This document shows, piece by piece, positions 54,901-62,778 of a stretch of DNA of 64,000 nucleotides. Below the pieces are notes generated by a model, which was not told the DNA's origin, made no database searches, and was given only the letters and a program-made list of their open reading frames with translations. The position numbers and the translations under genes are program-made. The stretch is from Mucilaginibacter sp. L196 (GTDB taxonomy: Bacteria > Bacteroidota > Bacteroidia > Sphingobacteriales > Sphingobacteriaceae), in NCBI RefSeq assembly GCF_009765905.1, contig NZ_LMUO01000009.1, forward strand, positions 659,941 through 723,940, written 5' to 3'. Numbering within the stretch: the first letter of the stretch is position 1; each line of letters opens with the position of its first letter.

Positions 54901-55007
54901 ATCCTGAAGTAAGTTCTTATGGAACAGGTAATAGTGTTTGGGGGATCTACGCGTTCTCAACCCCCTCTTCCCGTTCATATATTTTCAGTATTAAAGCCAG
55001 TTTCTAA
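51984..55007 (+). CDS. SusC/RagA-type TonB-dependent transporter (hydroxyproline locus)
   Basis: A 1007-residue outer-membrane transporter. The signal peptide ends at NAFSQ (residue 27). A carboxypeptidase D-like domain (KGTIVDSTGVAIRGASIKIKG, trimmed here) leads to the TonB-box region LNEVVVTALG. The plug (NVLKGAAATTLYGSAGARGV) and barrel follow, ending in SIKASF. It heads an operon of amino-acid catabolic genes, so its cargo may be a hydroxyproline-containing peptide or glycopeptide. RagA of Porphyromonas, of the same superfamily, imports peptides. The ligand is inference. Confidence 0.92.
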   Translation: MKIKLLLKKITPLYLIIMAFSFNAFSQANQLKGTIVDSTGVAIRGASIKIKGASSGTTSDANGDFTINYQGSAKIEVSYIGYTPRLIPIDGKQTIRVMLQSESKGLNEVVVTALGIKREKRLLTYATQEIKGDEIMETKQANVLNALDGKLAGVQITSSTGAPGASVNVVIRGAISISGNNQALIVLDGVPIDNSETGIVNSGASGAGSSRISDIDPNTIESVNVLKGAAATTLYGSAGARGVILITTKSGSRNKKPVVTFSSDFSFDNAILPKRQTDYAQGTNGIFYNGDDAAGKISTSWGPAMDTLKINGVPAKKYDPYSTFFKTGHSSNSAVSVEGGADKSSYFVSYSYLDQTGTEPNNDFKRNTLFTKFNNAITDNLNFTFQLGYTNSDQDRLPEGSSNGPLFTLFSEPVSWNPYPYENADGTQRLYRNSRNNPLWAAANESNHYNVNRFTPVMTLNFTPTKWLTITERGGADIYGEQDKYWENPSVNIGTLGEIIEQNNNFRQFNNDLIANATKQFGKFNVNFLVGNNLLSTYNQSYYELGSGLSIPGYYNIAGASTVTASESHSTERKIGFYSQANIEYNRFLSLNLTGRYDGSSVLSTAKDFYPYGSVATGFIFSELLSPELSKIISYGKLRLSYASVGNDNVGAYVLNTPYVPANVNSIQFPYQGQAGLLVSSNYGNPYLQNERLNEAETGLEMKFLNNRFGFDFSYYNRKTTDGLISAVGIAPSTGYATTTVNSASLRNKGVEALLTGTPIKTKDFQWDANLNFSLNRSKVLSLYKTTDQLGRIIVGQPYDVFYGTRYARNSSGQLLIGDDGLPEESSTQGIVGNPNPNWTAGLTNSFRYKNVTFSFMFDVKDGGDIENDVDLYGDYYGTSYATENRAPRVIDGVNATTGKPNTVSVGAQTYYQYINSIYEASIQDGTYIKLRNVSLSYSLNKDFLKKTPFKAASISATANNLWIYSPHFTGADPEVSSYGTGNSVWGIYAFSTPSSRSYIFSIKASF

Positions 55008-55033
55008 TTATTCATTCCTTATAAAGATTAAAA

Positions 55034-56422
55034 ATGAAAAAGATATCAATATATATAATGGGTTTTGTCTTATTGGCATCCTCAGGATGTAAAAAGTTTA
55101 TCGATGTAAACACAGACCCTAATAACGCCGTTGACGGAACAGAAGCAACAATACTGCCGCCCGTTGAAATTGCTATAGCAGATGAAATGTATGGTGGTAA
55201 TGCTGCCTTTATAGTTCAAAACTTTATGCAAACAACAGCTATTAATCAACCGCCGCCACAAATCGGCACTTACCTGGAAATCAATTCAGATTTAGATGGT
55301 GATTGGAGCGTTTATTACAACACGGTTTTAATTAACCTTAAAATCATGAATACTAAAGCTGTAGCCGATGGTAAGCTAAATTATGCGGCTATAGCTCAAA
55401 TATTATCAGCCCTTGCTCTCGGAAATGCAACTGATCTGTGGGGTGATATTCCTTACAGTCAGGCGCTTCAAGGTACAGCAAACCTTTCTCCTGTGTATGA
55501 TAAACAGGAAGCTATTTACAATGATATTCAAACTTTACTGGATAAGGGTATAGCCGATATTAATGCCGGTACTACCACTGTACCTTCAGGGGATGATTTT
55601 TTCTATACAGGTGATATGAGCAAATGGAAAATGCTGGCTTATTCACTTAAGGCCCGTTACTATATGCACTTAACCAAAGCGCCGGGTTATACAGCGGCGG
55701 CACAGGCGCAGCTTGCGTTAACAGCATTAACAAATGCAATGCAAAGCAGTGATGATGATCTGGAGTATATATTCCCGGGTGCTGCAGGCCAGACAAATCC
55801 ATGGTATAACAATTTTAACCAGGTGAGCACAGCTGTAATTTCATCGGATTTTGTTGATACGCTCGTTACAAGAAATGATCCGCGCTTATCTAAAATGGTA
55901 TCTCCCTCAACAGAAACAGGATTATACACCGGTAGACAAATTGGAGCTTCGGCACCCGGCGACTTGGAATCGTACTCTTATCCAAGTAGTTTTTATATGG
56001 GTATAGGTGCGGGGGTTTACATGATGAGCTACTCCGAAACCTTATTTTTAAAGGCAGAGGCTACATACATTGTTTCAGGGTATGCTGCGGCACAATCCAT
56101 TTATCAAAGCGCGGTAACAGCACATATGACTAAGGTAGGTGTTGCTACTGCTGATATAACTACTTATTTAAGTTCAAGAGGTACATTAACCGCTGCAAAT
56201 GCTGAGCAAAGAATAATTGAAGAAAAATTCATTTCAAACTATTTGAATTTGGAAATATTTAATGATTGGAGAAGAACAGGATACCCAACAATGGTAAAAG
56301 TTCCAAATGCTTTGTCTGATATTCCAAGAAGGGTATTGTATCCGGAAATTGAAATTACAACAAATGCGCAGCCGCAACAATCAGCAATATTAACTGACCG
56401 CGTTTGGTGGGATGCGAAATAA
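55034..56422 (+). CDS. SusD/RagB-like surface lipoprotein (hydroxyproline locus)
   Basis: A 462-residue lipoprotein with the lipobox ASSGC (Cys19). It is of the shorter SusD-like type, showing KKFIDVNTDPNNA, ALGNATDLWGDIPYSQAL and WKMLAYSLKARYYMHLTK. Toward the end are YSETLFLKAEATY, EEKFISNYLNLEIFNDWRRT and YP(E)IE. It lies 26 bases after susC2 and should form the lid of that transporter. The next gene starts 98 bases later. Confidence 0.92.
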   Translation: MKKISIYIMGFVLLASSGCKKFIDVNTDPNNAVDGTEATILPPVEIAIADEMYGGNAAFIVQNFMQTTAINQPPPQIGTYLEINSDLDGDWSVYYNTVLINLKIMNTKAVADGKLNYAAIAQILSALALGNATDLWGDIPYSQALQGTANLSPVYDKQEAIYNDIQTLLDKGIADINAGTTTVPSGDDFFYTGDMSKWKMLAYSLKARYYMHLTKAPGYTAAAQAQLALTALTNAMQSSDDDLEYIFPGAAGQTNPWYNNFNQVSTAVISSDFVDTLVTRNDPRLSKMVSPSTETGLYTGRQIGASAPGDLESYSYPSSFYMGIGAGVYMMSYSETLFLKAEATYIVSGYAAAQSIYQSAVTAHMTKVGVATADITTYLSSRGTLTAANAEQRIIEEKFISNYLNLEIFNDWRRTGYPTMVKVPNALSDIPRRVLYPEIEITTNAQPQQSAILTDRVWWDAK

Positions 56423-56520
56423 TCATGTTAATATTAAACAACTAATTGGTAATTTGTAAGTTTTTGAAACCTTACCTTCGGGTACCTTTGAACAATAATA
56501 AATTAAGATTTTAAACGTAT

Positions 56521-57456
56521 ATGAAATTTGAATGGAAAGGGGTTTTCCCTGCGGTAACAACTAAGTTTACGGAAAATGAAGAGCTTGACTTAGACGCGTT
56601 TGACATAAATATTAAGGCACAGCTTGAAGCAGGTGTGGATGGTATAATACTTGGTGGCTCTTTAGGCGAAGCTAGTGTGCTAACCGAAAATGAAAAATTC
56701 GTGTTATTACAACATACCTTAGCATATGTTGCAGGTAAAGTGCCTGTAATATTGAATATTGCAGAACAGTCGACCCGCAGTGCAGTTGCGGTTGCAAAAA
56801 AGGCATACGAACTTGGTGCTGACGGTTTAATGCTATTGCCGCCAATGCGTTACAATGCTGATGAGGATGAAACTATCGCTTATTTATCTGCAATTGCTGA
56901 AAGTACGCCGTTGCCTATCATGATTTATAATAACCCGGTTGATTATAAAATTGAGATAACACTTGACATGTTTGAGCGTTTGAAAGTTTATGAAAACATC
57001 CAGGCTATAAAGGAGTCAACAAGGGATATTATTAATACCACCAGGCTTATCAATAAATTTGGCGACAGGTATAAGATATTTACAGGTGTTGATCCTATAG
57101 CTACAGAAAGCTTAATAATGGGGGCTCACGGTTGGGTTGCGGGCTTGGTTGATGCATTCCCGAAGGAAACTGTTGCCATATACCGTTTGGTTAAGGCAGG
57201 CCGTTTTCAGGAAGCAATTGCTATTCACCGCTGGTTCCTTCCGGTTTTGGAGTTGGATATCCATGCCAAATTAGTACAATACATTAAACTTGCAGAAGTT
57301 GGCACAGGTATAGGAACCGAAAAAGTTAGAGCGCCTCGTTTACCGTTAAAAGGTAAAGAGCGCGAAAGAGTTCTTAATATCATCAATTCTGCTTTAGCTA
57401 TTCGCCCGGAATTACCGGAAGGAAGTTGGGGGAGGTTAAATGAAGTTAATGCTTAA
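56521..57456 (+). CDS. DapA-family pyrroline-4-hydroxy-2-carboxylate deaminase, probable
   Basis: A 311-residue class I aldolase-fold enzyme. Tyr136 (IMIYNNPVDY) and Schiff-base Lys164 (AIKESTRD) are in place, and the GSLGEAS loop lies at residues 46-52. It is not a second sialate lyase: it lacks the HIP motif after the tyrosine and sits with hydroxyproline genes. In Pseudomonas and Sinorhizobium a DapA homologue deaminates delta1-pyrroline-4-hydroxy-2-carboxylate to 2-oxoglutarate semialdehyde, and the next gene encodes the dehydrogenase for that product, 12 bases away. The assignment depends mainly on this context. Confidence 0.85.
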   Translation: MKFEWKGVFPAVTTKFTENEELDLDAFDINIKAQLEAGVDGIILGGSLGEASVLTENEKFVLLQHTLAYVAGKVPVILNIAEQSTRSAVAVAKKAYELGADGLMLLPPMRYNADEDETIAYLSAIAESTPLPIMIYNNPVDYKIEITLDMFERLKVYENIQAIKESTRDIINTTRLINKFGDRYKIFTGVDPIATESLIMGAHGWVAGLVDAFPKETVAIYRLVKAGRFQEAIAIHRWFLPVLELDIHAKLVQYIKLAEVGTGIGTEKVRAPRLPLKGKERERVLNIINSALAIRPELPEGSWGRLNEVNA

Positions 57457-57468
57457 TAAACAAGCTAA

Positions 57469-59052
57469 ATGATAAATGGTAATAATATAATAGCCTGCGA
57501 TTACGCTTTAGCCGACGATGAAAGTTTTAAAGCTTTTGATCCGTCGACAGGGGCGCAGTTGGAAGGTGCTTTTCAAAAAGCGGATACTTTAATGGTTAAT
57601 AATGCTTTGAATGCTGCAACTGCAGCATTCAAAGTTTACAAGAATGTTGCTCCCGCTGATAAAGCAAAATTTTTAAGAGCTATTGCAGCAGAGATAACAA
57701 CCTTAGGCGAAACACTGGTAAACAGGGCAGTAGCCGAAAGTGGTTTGCCTGTTGCAAGGTTAAGCGGCGAATTAGGCCGTACAACAGGGCAACTAAATAT
57801 GTTTGCCAATCTTGTTGAAGAAGGTTCGTGGGTTGATGCTGTAATTGATACCGCCAACTCTGAACGCACACCTTTGCCAAAGCCCGATATCAGGAGAATG
57901 TATTCGCCAATAGGCCCGGTTGTTGTTTTTGGGGCGAGTAACTTTCCATTGGCATTTTCTGTTGCCGGTGGCGACACTGCTTCGGCATTAGCGTCAGGTT
58001 GCCCGGTTGTTGTAAAGGTTCACCCGGCTCATCCCGGTACAAGTGCCATGGTTGGCCAGGCCATAAGCAAAGCTGCAAAAGAAACAGGTATGCCTGATGG
58101 CGTTTTCTCACTGTTATTTGATGATGGTTATGCCACAGGCGCTGAATTAGTTAAACACGAGCAAACCAAGGCTGTAGCTTTTACAGGTTCGTACCACGGA
58201 GGTATGGCGCTGTTAAAATTGGCACAGGAGCGTAAAAGCGTTATTCCTGTATTCACAGAATTGGGAAGTATTAACCCGGTAGTACTACTACCCGGCATAC
58301 TTGATTCGCAGGCAGAATCAGTAGCTGCAAGATATGCATCGTCAATAACCTTAGGGGCGGGTCAGTTTTGTACCAATCCCGGTTTAATATTAGCTGTAAA
58401 ATCAGCAGGATTAGATCGTTTTCTTTCTGCCCTTGGCGATGCTATTGAAACCACGCCATCAGCAACCATGTTAACAATAGGGATATGGAAAAACTACGAA
58501 TCACTTTCAGATAAAATAATTGGCGAACCGGGTATTAAGTTAATTGCTAAATCAACAGCAGTTAATACCGAAAAAATCAATCAATCTGTAGCGACAGTAG
58601 CAACAGTAGGCGCAAGTGATTTCATCGCCAATAAAAAATATAGCGAAGAGATATTCGGCCCATGGTCGTTAGTAGTAGTTTGTGATAATATAACACAGTT
58701 ACAACAGGTGATAGAATCATTAGAAGGCCAGTTAACAACTACCGTTATGGCCGAAAAAGATGAATTATCGAACCACACCGGCATCTTAAATGCCTTGGCC
58801 GACATATCAGGCCGTGTAATATTGAATAATGTACCTACAGGTGTTGAGGTTTGCGCGGCAATGCAGCATGGCGGCCCCTTTCCGGCTACAAGCGACAGTC
58901 GTTTTACTTCGGTTGGTACAGGTGCAATTTATAGGTTTGTAAGGCCTATTGCATGGCAGGATTGGGAAGATAGCCTGCTGCCTTTGGAATTGCAGGCAGC
59001 AAACCCGTTAAAAATTTGGAGGCAGATAGATAACAACCTCACGAAAAACTAA
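57469..59052 (+). CDS. 2-oxoglutarate-semialdehyde (2,5-dioxovalerate) dehydrogenase
   Basis: A 527-residue NAD(P)-dependent aldehyde dehydrogenase. The catalytic Cys301 is in GAGQFCTNPG, the general base Glu264 in FTELGSINP, and the oxyanion-hole Asn158 in FGASNFPLAF. The FTELGSINP and GQFCTNPG forms are typical of the KGSADH group used in hydroxyproline and pentose pathways. It oxidises 2-oxoglutarate semialdehyde to 2-oxoglutarate, which enters the TCA cycle. The epimerase gene begins one base after its stop. Confidence 0.9.
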   Translation: MINGNNIIACDYALADDESFKAFDPSTGAQLEGAFQKADTLMVNNALNAATAAFKVYKNVAPADKAKFLRAIAAEITTLGETLVNRAVAESGLPVARLSGELGRTTGQLNMFANLVEEGSWVDAVIDTANSERTPLPKPDIRRMYSPIGPVVVFGASNFPLAFSVAGGDTASALASGCPVVVKVHPAHPGTSAMVGQAISKAAKETGMPDGVFSLLFDDGYATGAELVKHEQTKAVAFTGSYHGGMALLKLAQERKSVIPVFTELGSINPVVLLPGILDSQAESVAARYASSITLGAGQFCTNPGLILAVKSAGLDRFLSALGDAIETTPSATMLTIGIWKNYESLSDKIIGEPGIKLIAKSTAVNTEKINQSVATVATVGASDFIANKKYSEEIFGPWSLVVVCDNITQLQQVIESLEGQLTTTVMAEKDELSNHTGILNALADISGRVILNNVPTGVEVCAAMQHGGPFPATSDSRFTSVGTGAIYRFVRPIAWQDWEDSLLPLELQAANPLKIWRQIDNNLTKN

Positions 59053-59053
59053 A

Positions 59054-60055
59054 ATGGCAAGTAAAACTTTTTTTTGTATCGATGCGCATACTTGCGGTAA
59101 CCCGGTAAGGTTGGTTGCCGGTGGCGGGCCAGCGCTTAAAGGCGCAAGCATGAGCGAAAAACGCCAGCATTTTTTAAAAGAATATGATTGGATACGCACT
59201 GGTTTAATGTTTGAACCGCGTGGTCACGATATGATGTCGGGTAGTATTTTGTACGAGCCCAGCAATCCCGAAAATGATGTGGCTGTTTTATTTATTGAAA
59301 CCAGCGGCTGTTTGCCAATGTGCGGGCACGGTACTATCGGTACTATAACCATAGCTATTGAAGAGGGCCTTATCAAACCTAAAGTCCCTGGAATTATAAG
59401 AATGGAGGCTCCTGCGGGTTTGGTTATTATTAATTACAAGCAAGAGGGTAGCAAGGTTACATCGGTTAAGCTAACTAATGTGCCTGCATATCTTGCCGCG
59501 CAGAACCTGACACTGGAATGCCCTGATTTGGGTACGTTGACTTTTGACGTAGCCTACGGGGGTAATTATTATGCGATAATTGATCCTCAGCCTAATTTTA
59601 AGGGCTTGGAGAATTACAGTGCCGGTGAATTGATAGGATGGAGTAGGGTTTTTCGTGATCTTATCAATCAGAATTTTACGTTTGTTCACCCATTAGATCC
59701 TACCATAAATACCTGTACGCACATTTTATGGGCGGGTAAAACATTATCTGCTGATGCTACTGCCCGTAACGCGGTATTTTATGGCGATAAAGCAATCGAC
59801 CGCTCGCCATGCGGCACCGGCACATCTGCGAGGATGGCGCAATGGCATGCAAAAGGTAAATTAAAAAAAGGCGATGTGTTCATCCATGAAAGCATCATCG
59901 GCAGTAAATTTATTGGTACTGTTGAAGATGTGGTGAAGATAGGAGAGATAGACGCTATTATTCCAGGCATTGAAGGCTGGGCAAAAGTTTATGGCTACAA
60001 CACCATAAAAATTGATGATGACGACCCTTACGCGCACGGTTTTCAGGTGATATAA
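59054..60055 (+). CDS. 4-hydroxyproline 2-epimerase (proline racemase family)
   Basis: A 333-residue proline-racemase-fold enzyme that turns trans-4-hydroxy-L-proline into cis-4-hydroxy-D-proline. Both catalytic cysteines are present: Cys90 in PMCGHG and Cys253 in DRSPCGTGT. The second one excludes the trans-3-hydroxyproline dehydratases, which have Thr there. The N-terminal CIDAHTCGNPVRLVAGG and MFEPRGHDMMSG favour the hydroxyproline group over true proline racemase. It is tightly spaced after the dehydrogenase gene and followed after 53 bases by the oxidase gene. Confidence 0.92.
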   Translation: MASKTFFCIDAHTCGNPVRLVAGGGPALKGASMSEKRQHFLKEYDWIRTGLMFEPRGHDMMSGSILYEPSNPENDVAVLFIETSGCLPMCGHGTIGTITIAIEEGLIKPKVPGIIRMEAPAGLVIINYKQEGSKVTSVKLTNVPAYLAAQNLTLECPDLGTLTFDVAYGGNYYAIIDPQPNFKGLENYSAGELIGWSRVFRDLINQNFTFVHPLDPTINTCTHILWAGKTLSADATARNAVFYGDKAIDRSPCGTGTSARMAQWHAKGKLKKGDVFIHESIIGSKFIGTVEDVVKIGEIDAIIPGIEGWAKVYGYNTIKIDDDDPYAHGFQVI

Positions 60056-60108
60056 CACTAATTTGATTTGAAGTCTTAGGCCATAGCTTAAGCATATAAA
60101 ATATTATT

Positions 60109-61353
60109 ATGTCTAAAGTATTGATTATTGGGGGCGGAATAATGGGGCTTAGCTCTGCTTATTATTTAACAAAAGCAGGCTATGAGGTCACCATTTTAGA
60201 TAAAGGCGATTTGACAGACAATTGCTCCTATGGCAATGCGGGTATGATTGTACCAAGCCACTTTGTTCCACTAGCTGCGCCCGGCATGATTAAGCAGGGC
60301 GTAAGATGGATGTTTAATAATAAAAGCCCATTTTATGTTAAGCCATCGCTTAATCCTGATTTGGTTTCGTGGGGGATTAAATTTCTGAAGAATGCTAACA
60401 ATAAACATGTAGAAGATTCGGCAAAACCATTGACTGAATTATCCTTGCTTAGTAAAAGTCTTTATAAAGACCTTGCTAAAGAATCAGGCTTTGATTTTGA
60501 GCTGACCGAGAACGGCATCCTGATGTTTTACAAAACAGAAAAAGCAGGTGAAGAAGAAGCTCACTTAGCGGAGCAAGGCAGAAAACTTGGCCTTGATATG
60601 GAAGTGTTAAGTGTTGCCCAGTGTAAAGCGCTTCAGCCAAATCTTGAACTGGATGTTTTGGGGGCTGTCCATTATCGTTGCGATGCCCACTTGTATCCAC
60701 AGGCGCTGATGGCGGCTTTATTGCGATACCTTACTGCAAAGGGCGTAAATATTGTAAGGAACCACGAAGTGACAAAGATTGAAACTTCAGGATCGACAGT
60801 ATTGGGTGTATTTACAGGATCTCAAAAATGGCAGGCTGATAATTATATTATCGCAGGTGGCTCATGGTCGCCATCAATTGCTAAGCTGGTTGATATTAAA
60901 GCGCCGTTAATGCCGGGCAAAGGTTATTCTTTTATGGTTAAGGAGCCTGAAAAACGAATGCATATACCGGCCTTATTAGCCGAAGCAAGAGTAGCCATAA
61001 CACCAATGAATGGCAATTTAAGATATGGTGGCACGATGGAATTGGACAAGATCAACAAGCGGATAAACATGAGCAGAGTGAGGGGGATAGTTGAATCTAT
61101 TCCACAATATTTTCCTAACCTGCGGCCTGAAGTCCCGGCAGAAGAAGATATATGGTTTGGTTTCAGGCCGTCATCGCCGGATGGTTTACCTTACATTGGC
61201 CGCAGCAATAAATACAATAATCTTGTTGTAGCAACGGGCCACGGTATGATGGGGCTGAGTTTAGGCCCAGCAACCGGATTACTGGTTAGCGAGGTAATAA
61301 AAGGATCAAAAACAGCAATTGATATTAACGCCTTTTCGCCCAATCGTTTTTAA
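60109..61353 (+). CDS. FAD-dependent D-amino-acid dehydrogenase, probable D-hydroxyproline dehydrogenase
   Basis: A 414-residue DadA/DAO-type flavoprotein. The Rossmann dinucleotide motif GGGIMG lies at residues 8-13, DKG marks the end of strand 2, and the C-terminal FAD contact is VVATGHGMMGLSLGPATG. It would oxidise cis-4-hydroxy-D-proline from the epimerase to delta1-pyrroline-4-hydroxy-2-carboxylate, passing electrons to a quinone or carrier. It is the last gene of the operon and is followed by a strong terminator. Specificity for hydroxyproline over other D-amino acids is inferred from its neighbours. Confidence 0.9.
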   Translation: MSKVLIIGGGIMGLSSAYYLTKAGYEVTILDKGDLTDNCSYGNAGMIVPSHFVPLAAPGMIKQGVRWMFNNKSPFYVKPSLNPDLVSWGIKFLKNANNKHVEDSAKPLTELSLLSKSLYKDLAKESGFDFELTENGILMFYKTEKAGEEEAHLAEQGRKLGLDMEVLSVAQCKALQPNLELDVLGAVHYRCDAHLYPQALMAALLRYLTAKGVNIVRNHEVTKIETSGSTVLGVFTGSQKWQADNYIIAGGSWSPSIAKLVDIKAPLMPGKGYSFMVKEPEKRMHIPALLAEARVAITPMNGNLRYGGTMELDKINKRINMSRVRGIVESIPQYFPNLRPEVPAEEDIWFGFRPSSPDGLPYIGRSNKYNNLVVATGHGMMGLSLGPATGLLVSEVIKGSKTAIDINAFSPNRF

Positions 61354-61373
61354 AATCACATTTTTACTTTTAT

Positions 61374-61405
61374 AAAAAAAGGATAGCTTTTGCTATCCTT
61401 TTTTT
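61374..61405 (+). terminator. rho-independent terminator of the hydroxyproline operon
   Basis: An A7 tract, GGATAGC, the loop TTTT, GCTATCC and T7 form a compact perfect stem 21 bases after the dehydrogenase stop codon. Confidence 0.92.
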
Positions 61406-61689
61406 ATGCGTATCATTTTTTACGGGTGGCGTATCATCAGTATTATAGATACATTAAGTTGATTCTTTTATATTATTTTGATAATTTAGGCGAAAACAAA
61501 ATAATACTTGGTTGTGGATTGGTTTAAGTGTTGATAATACGGTAATGGCTCTTGTTTCGCATATAAAGCACTTAGCATGCTGCTGAAAATTAACCTGTAC
61601 TTCTCATATATTACCCCATATTGAGAATAATTTTAATATTTAGGTTAATTAATTGTAAATTCAACAATAATTAATTAAAGGATCATCTC
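61406..61689. promoter_or_regulatory. leader region of the AraC-type gene
   Basis: AT-rich, with no gene visible. A 27-base imperfect dyad lies at 61601-61627 (TTCTCA on the left, TGAGAA on the right, each with an inner ATAT). A second AT-only dyad (TTAATTAATTGT and ACAATAATTAATTAA) is close to the start codon. ATAATAC-type words near 61501 and 61535 recall the ATTAATAC repeats before susC2. Confidence 0.35.
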
Positions 61690-62592
61690 ATGAAAGTACT
61701 GCAATTTACCATCCCGGTAGCTCATGACAAGAGCGTAATAATTGATCAGGTAGAGTTACCTTATCATTATCCTTACTTACATCGCCATACTGAAGCGCAG
61801 ATTACATGGGTACAGCGTGGTGAGGGAACCCTAATAGCAGGGAATAATATGCATGATTACACATCAGGAGAAATATACCTTCTTGGCGCAAACTTGCCTC
61901 ATCTGTTTAAAAGCAGTCCTGAATATTTTGCTTCCGATAGTGGACGGTCAATCAAAGCCTTCACCATATTTTTTAATCCCGATGGAGTTTTGGCCGGGTT
62001 ATTTGATCTTCCTGAAATGAAGACCTTTAAAATATTCCTGCAACAGCATCAGCAAGGATTTAAGATCCCTGATGATAACTTCCATGAAGTATCGCAGGTA
62101 ATGAACGCCATTAAAAATACATCTGGTCCTGAGCAATTGATGCAATTCTTTAATTTGCTTGATAGCTTGCTTAAGGTCAATAATAAAGTTGAGCCGCTTT
62201 CGTCATATGGCAGCATACCCGCGATTACCGAAAACGAAGGTATAAGGATAGGAAACATCTACAACTACATTATGCAAAATTATAGTGAACCTATCACTCT
62301 TGAAGATGTAGCGATGGAGGCTTATATGACACCTGAGTCATTCTGCAGGTACTTTAAAAAACATACCGGCCATACCTTTATCTCTTTTTTAAATGAGATA
62401 AGGATAAACGAAGCCTGTAAAAAACTTACAGCACATAAATTTGAAAGCATATCAACAGTTGCATACAAATGCGGGTTTAAAAGCATCACCAACTTTAATC
62501 GTGTTTTTAAATGTGTAATTGGCATATCACCACGCGAATACCTCGATAACTATTTCAAAAACGTAAAGAGCCTTTCAAAAATAGCAAGCTAA
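61690..62592 (+). CDS. AraC family transcriptional regulator
   Basis: A 300-residue regulator. An N-terminal cupin-like sensor (PYHYPYLHRHTEAQITWVQ, GEIYLLGANLPH) is followed by the two helix-turn-helix AraC domain from about residue 190 (ITLEDVAMEAYMTPESFCRYFKK, trimmed form FCRYFKKHTG). The second helix pair (YKCGFKSITNFNRVFKCVIGISPREY, within residues 258-285) completes it. It lies between the hydroxyproline operon and the DUF885 gene, so it probably activates these and the susC2 promoter. The effector may be hydroxyproline, which is untested. Confidence 0.9.
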   Translation: MKVLQFTIPVAHDKSVIIDQVELPYHYPYLHRHTEAQITWVQRGEGTLIAGNNMHDYTSGEIYLLGANLPHLFKSSPEYFASDSGRSIKAFTIFFNPDGVLAGLFDLPEMKTFKIFLQQHQQGFKIPDDNFHEVSQVMNAIKNTSGPEQLMQFFNLLDSLLKVNNKVEPLSSYGSIPAITENEGIRIGNIYNYIMQNYSEPITLEDVAMEAYMTPESFCRYFKKHTGHTFISFLNEIRINEACKKLTAHKFESISTVAYKCGFKSITNFNRVFKCVIGISPREYLDNYFKNVKSLSKIAS

Positions 62593-62778
62593 TTATCTTG
62601 ATATAACTGTATACTTTTTAAATCTGCGGTATTAGGTAAAAAACAGTTAGTAACAGATAATTTAGGTGATTTTGCGGTTACCAATCCTTTTATTTTTGCT
62701 ATAGCATATAACGCTATAAGTTAAATCCAGGCAATATTCAGGTATTACAAACCTTGTTGCAGGGCAACCCTATTCATC

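Noticed and set aside
56521-57456. Second N-acetylneuraminate lyase
   Set aside because: It is a DapA-family member but lacks the NanA-type HIP motif after the active-site tyrosine and sits inside the hydroxyproline operon.
59054-60055. trans-3-hydroxy-L-proline dehydratase
   Set aside because: The second catalytic cysteine is present (DRSPCGTGT); dehydratases of this fold carry threonine at that position.
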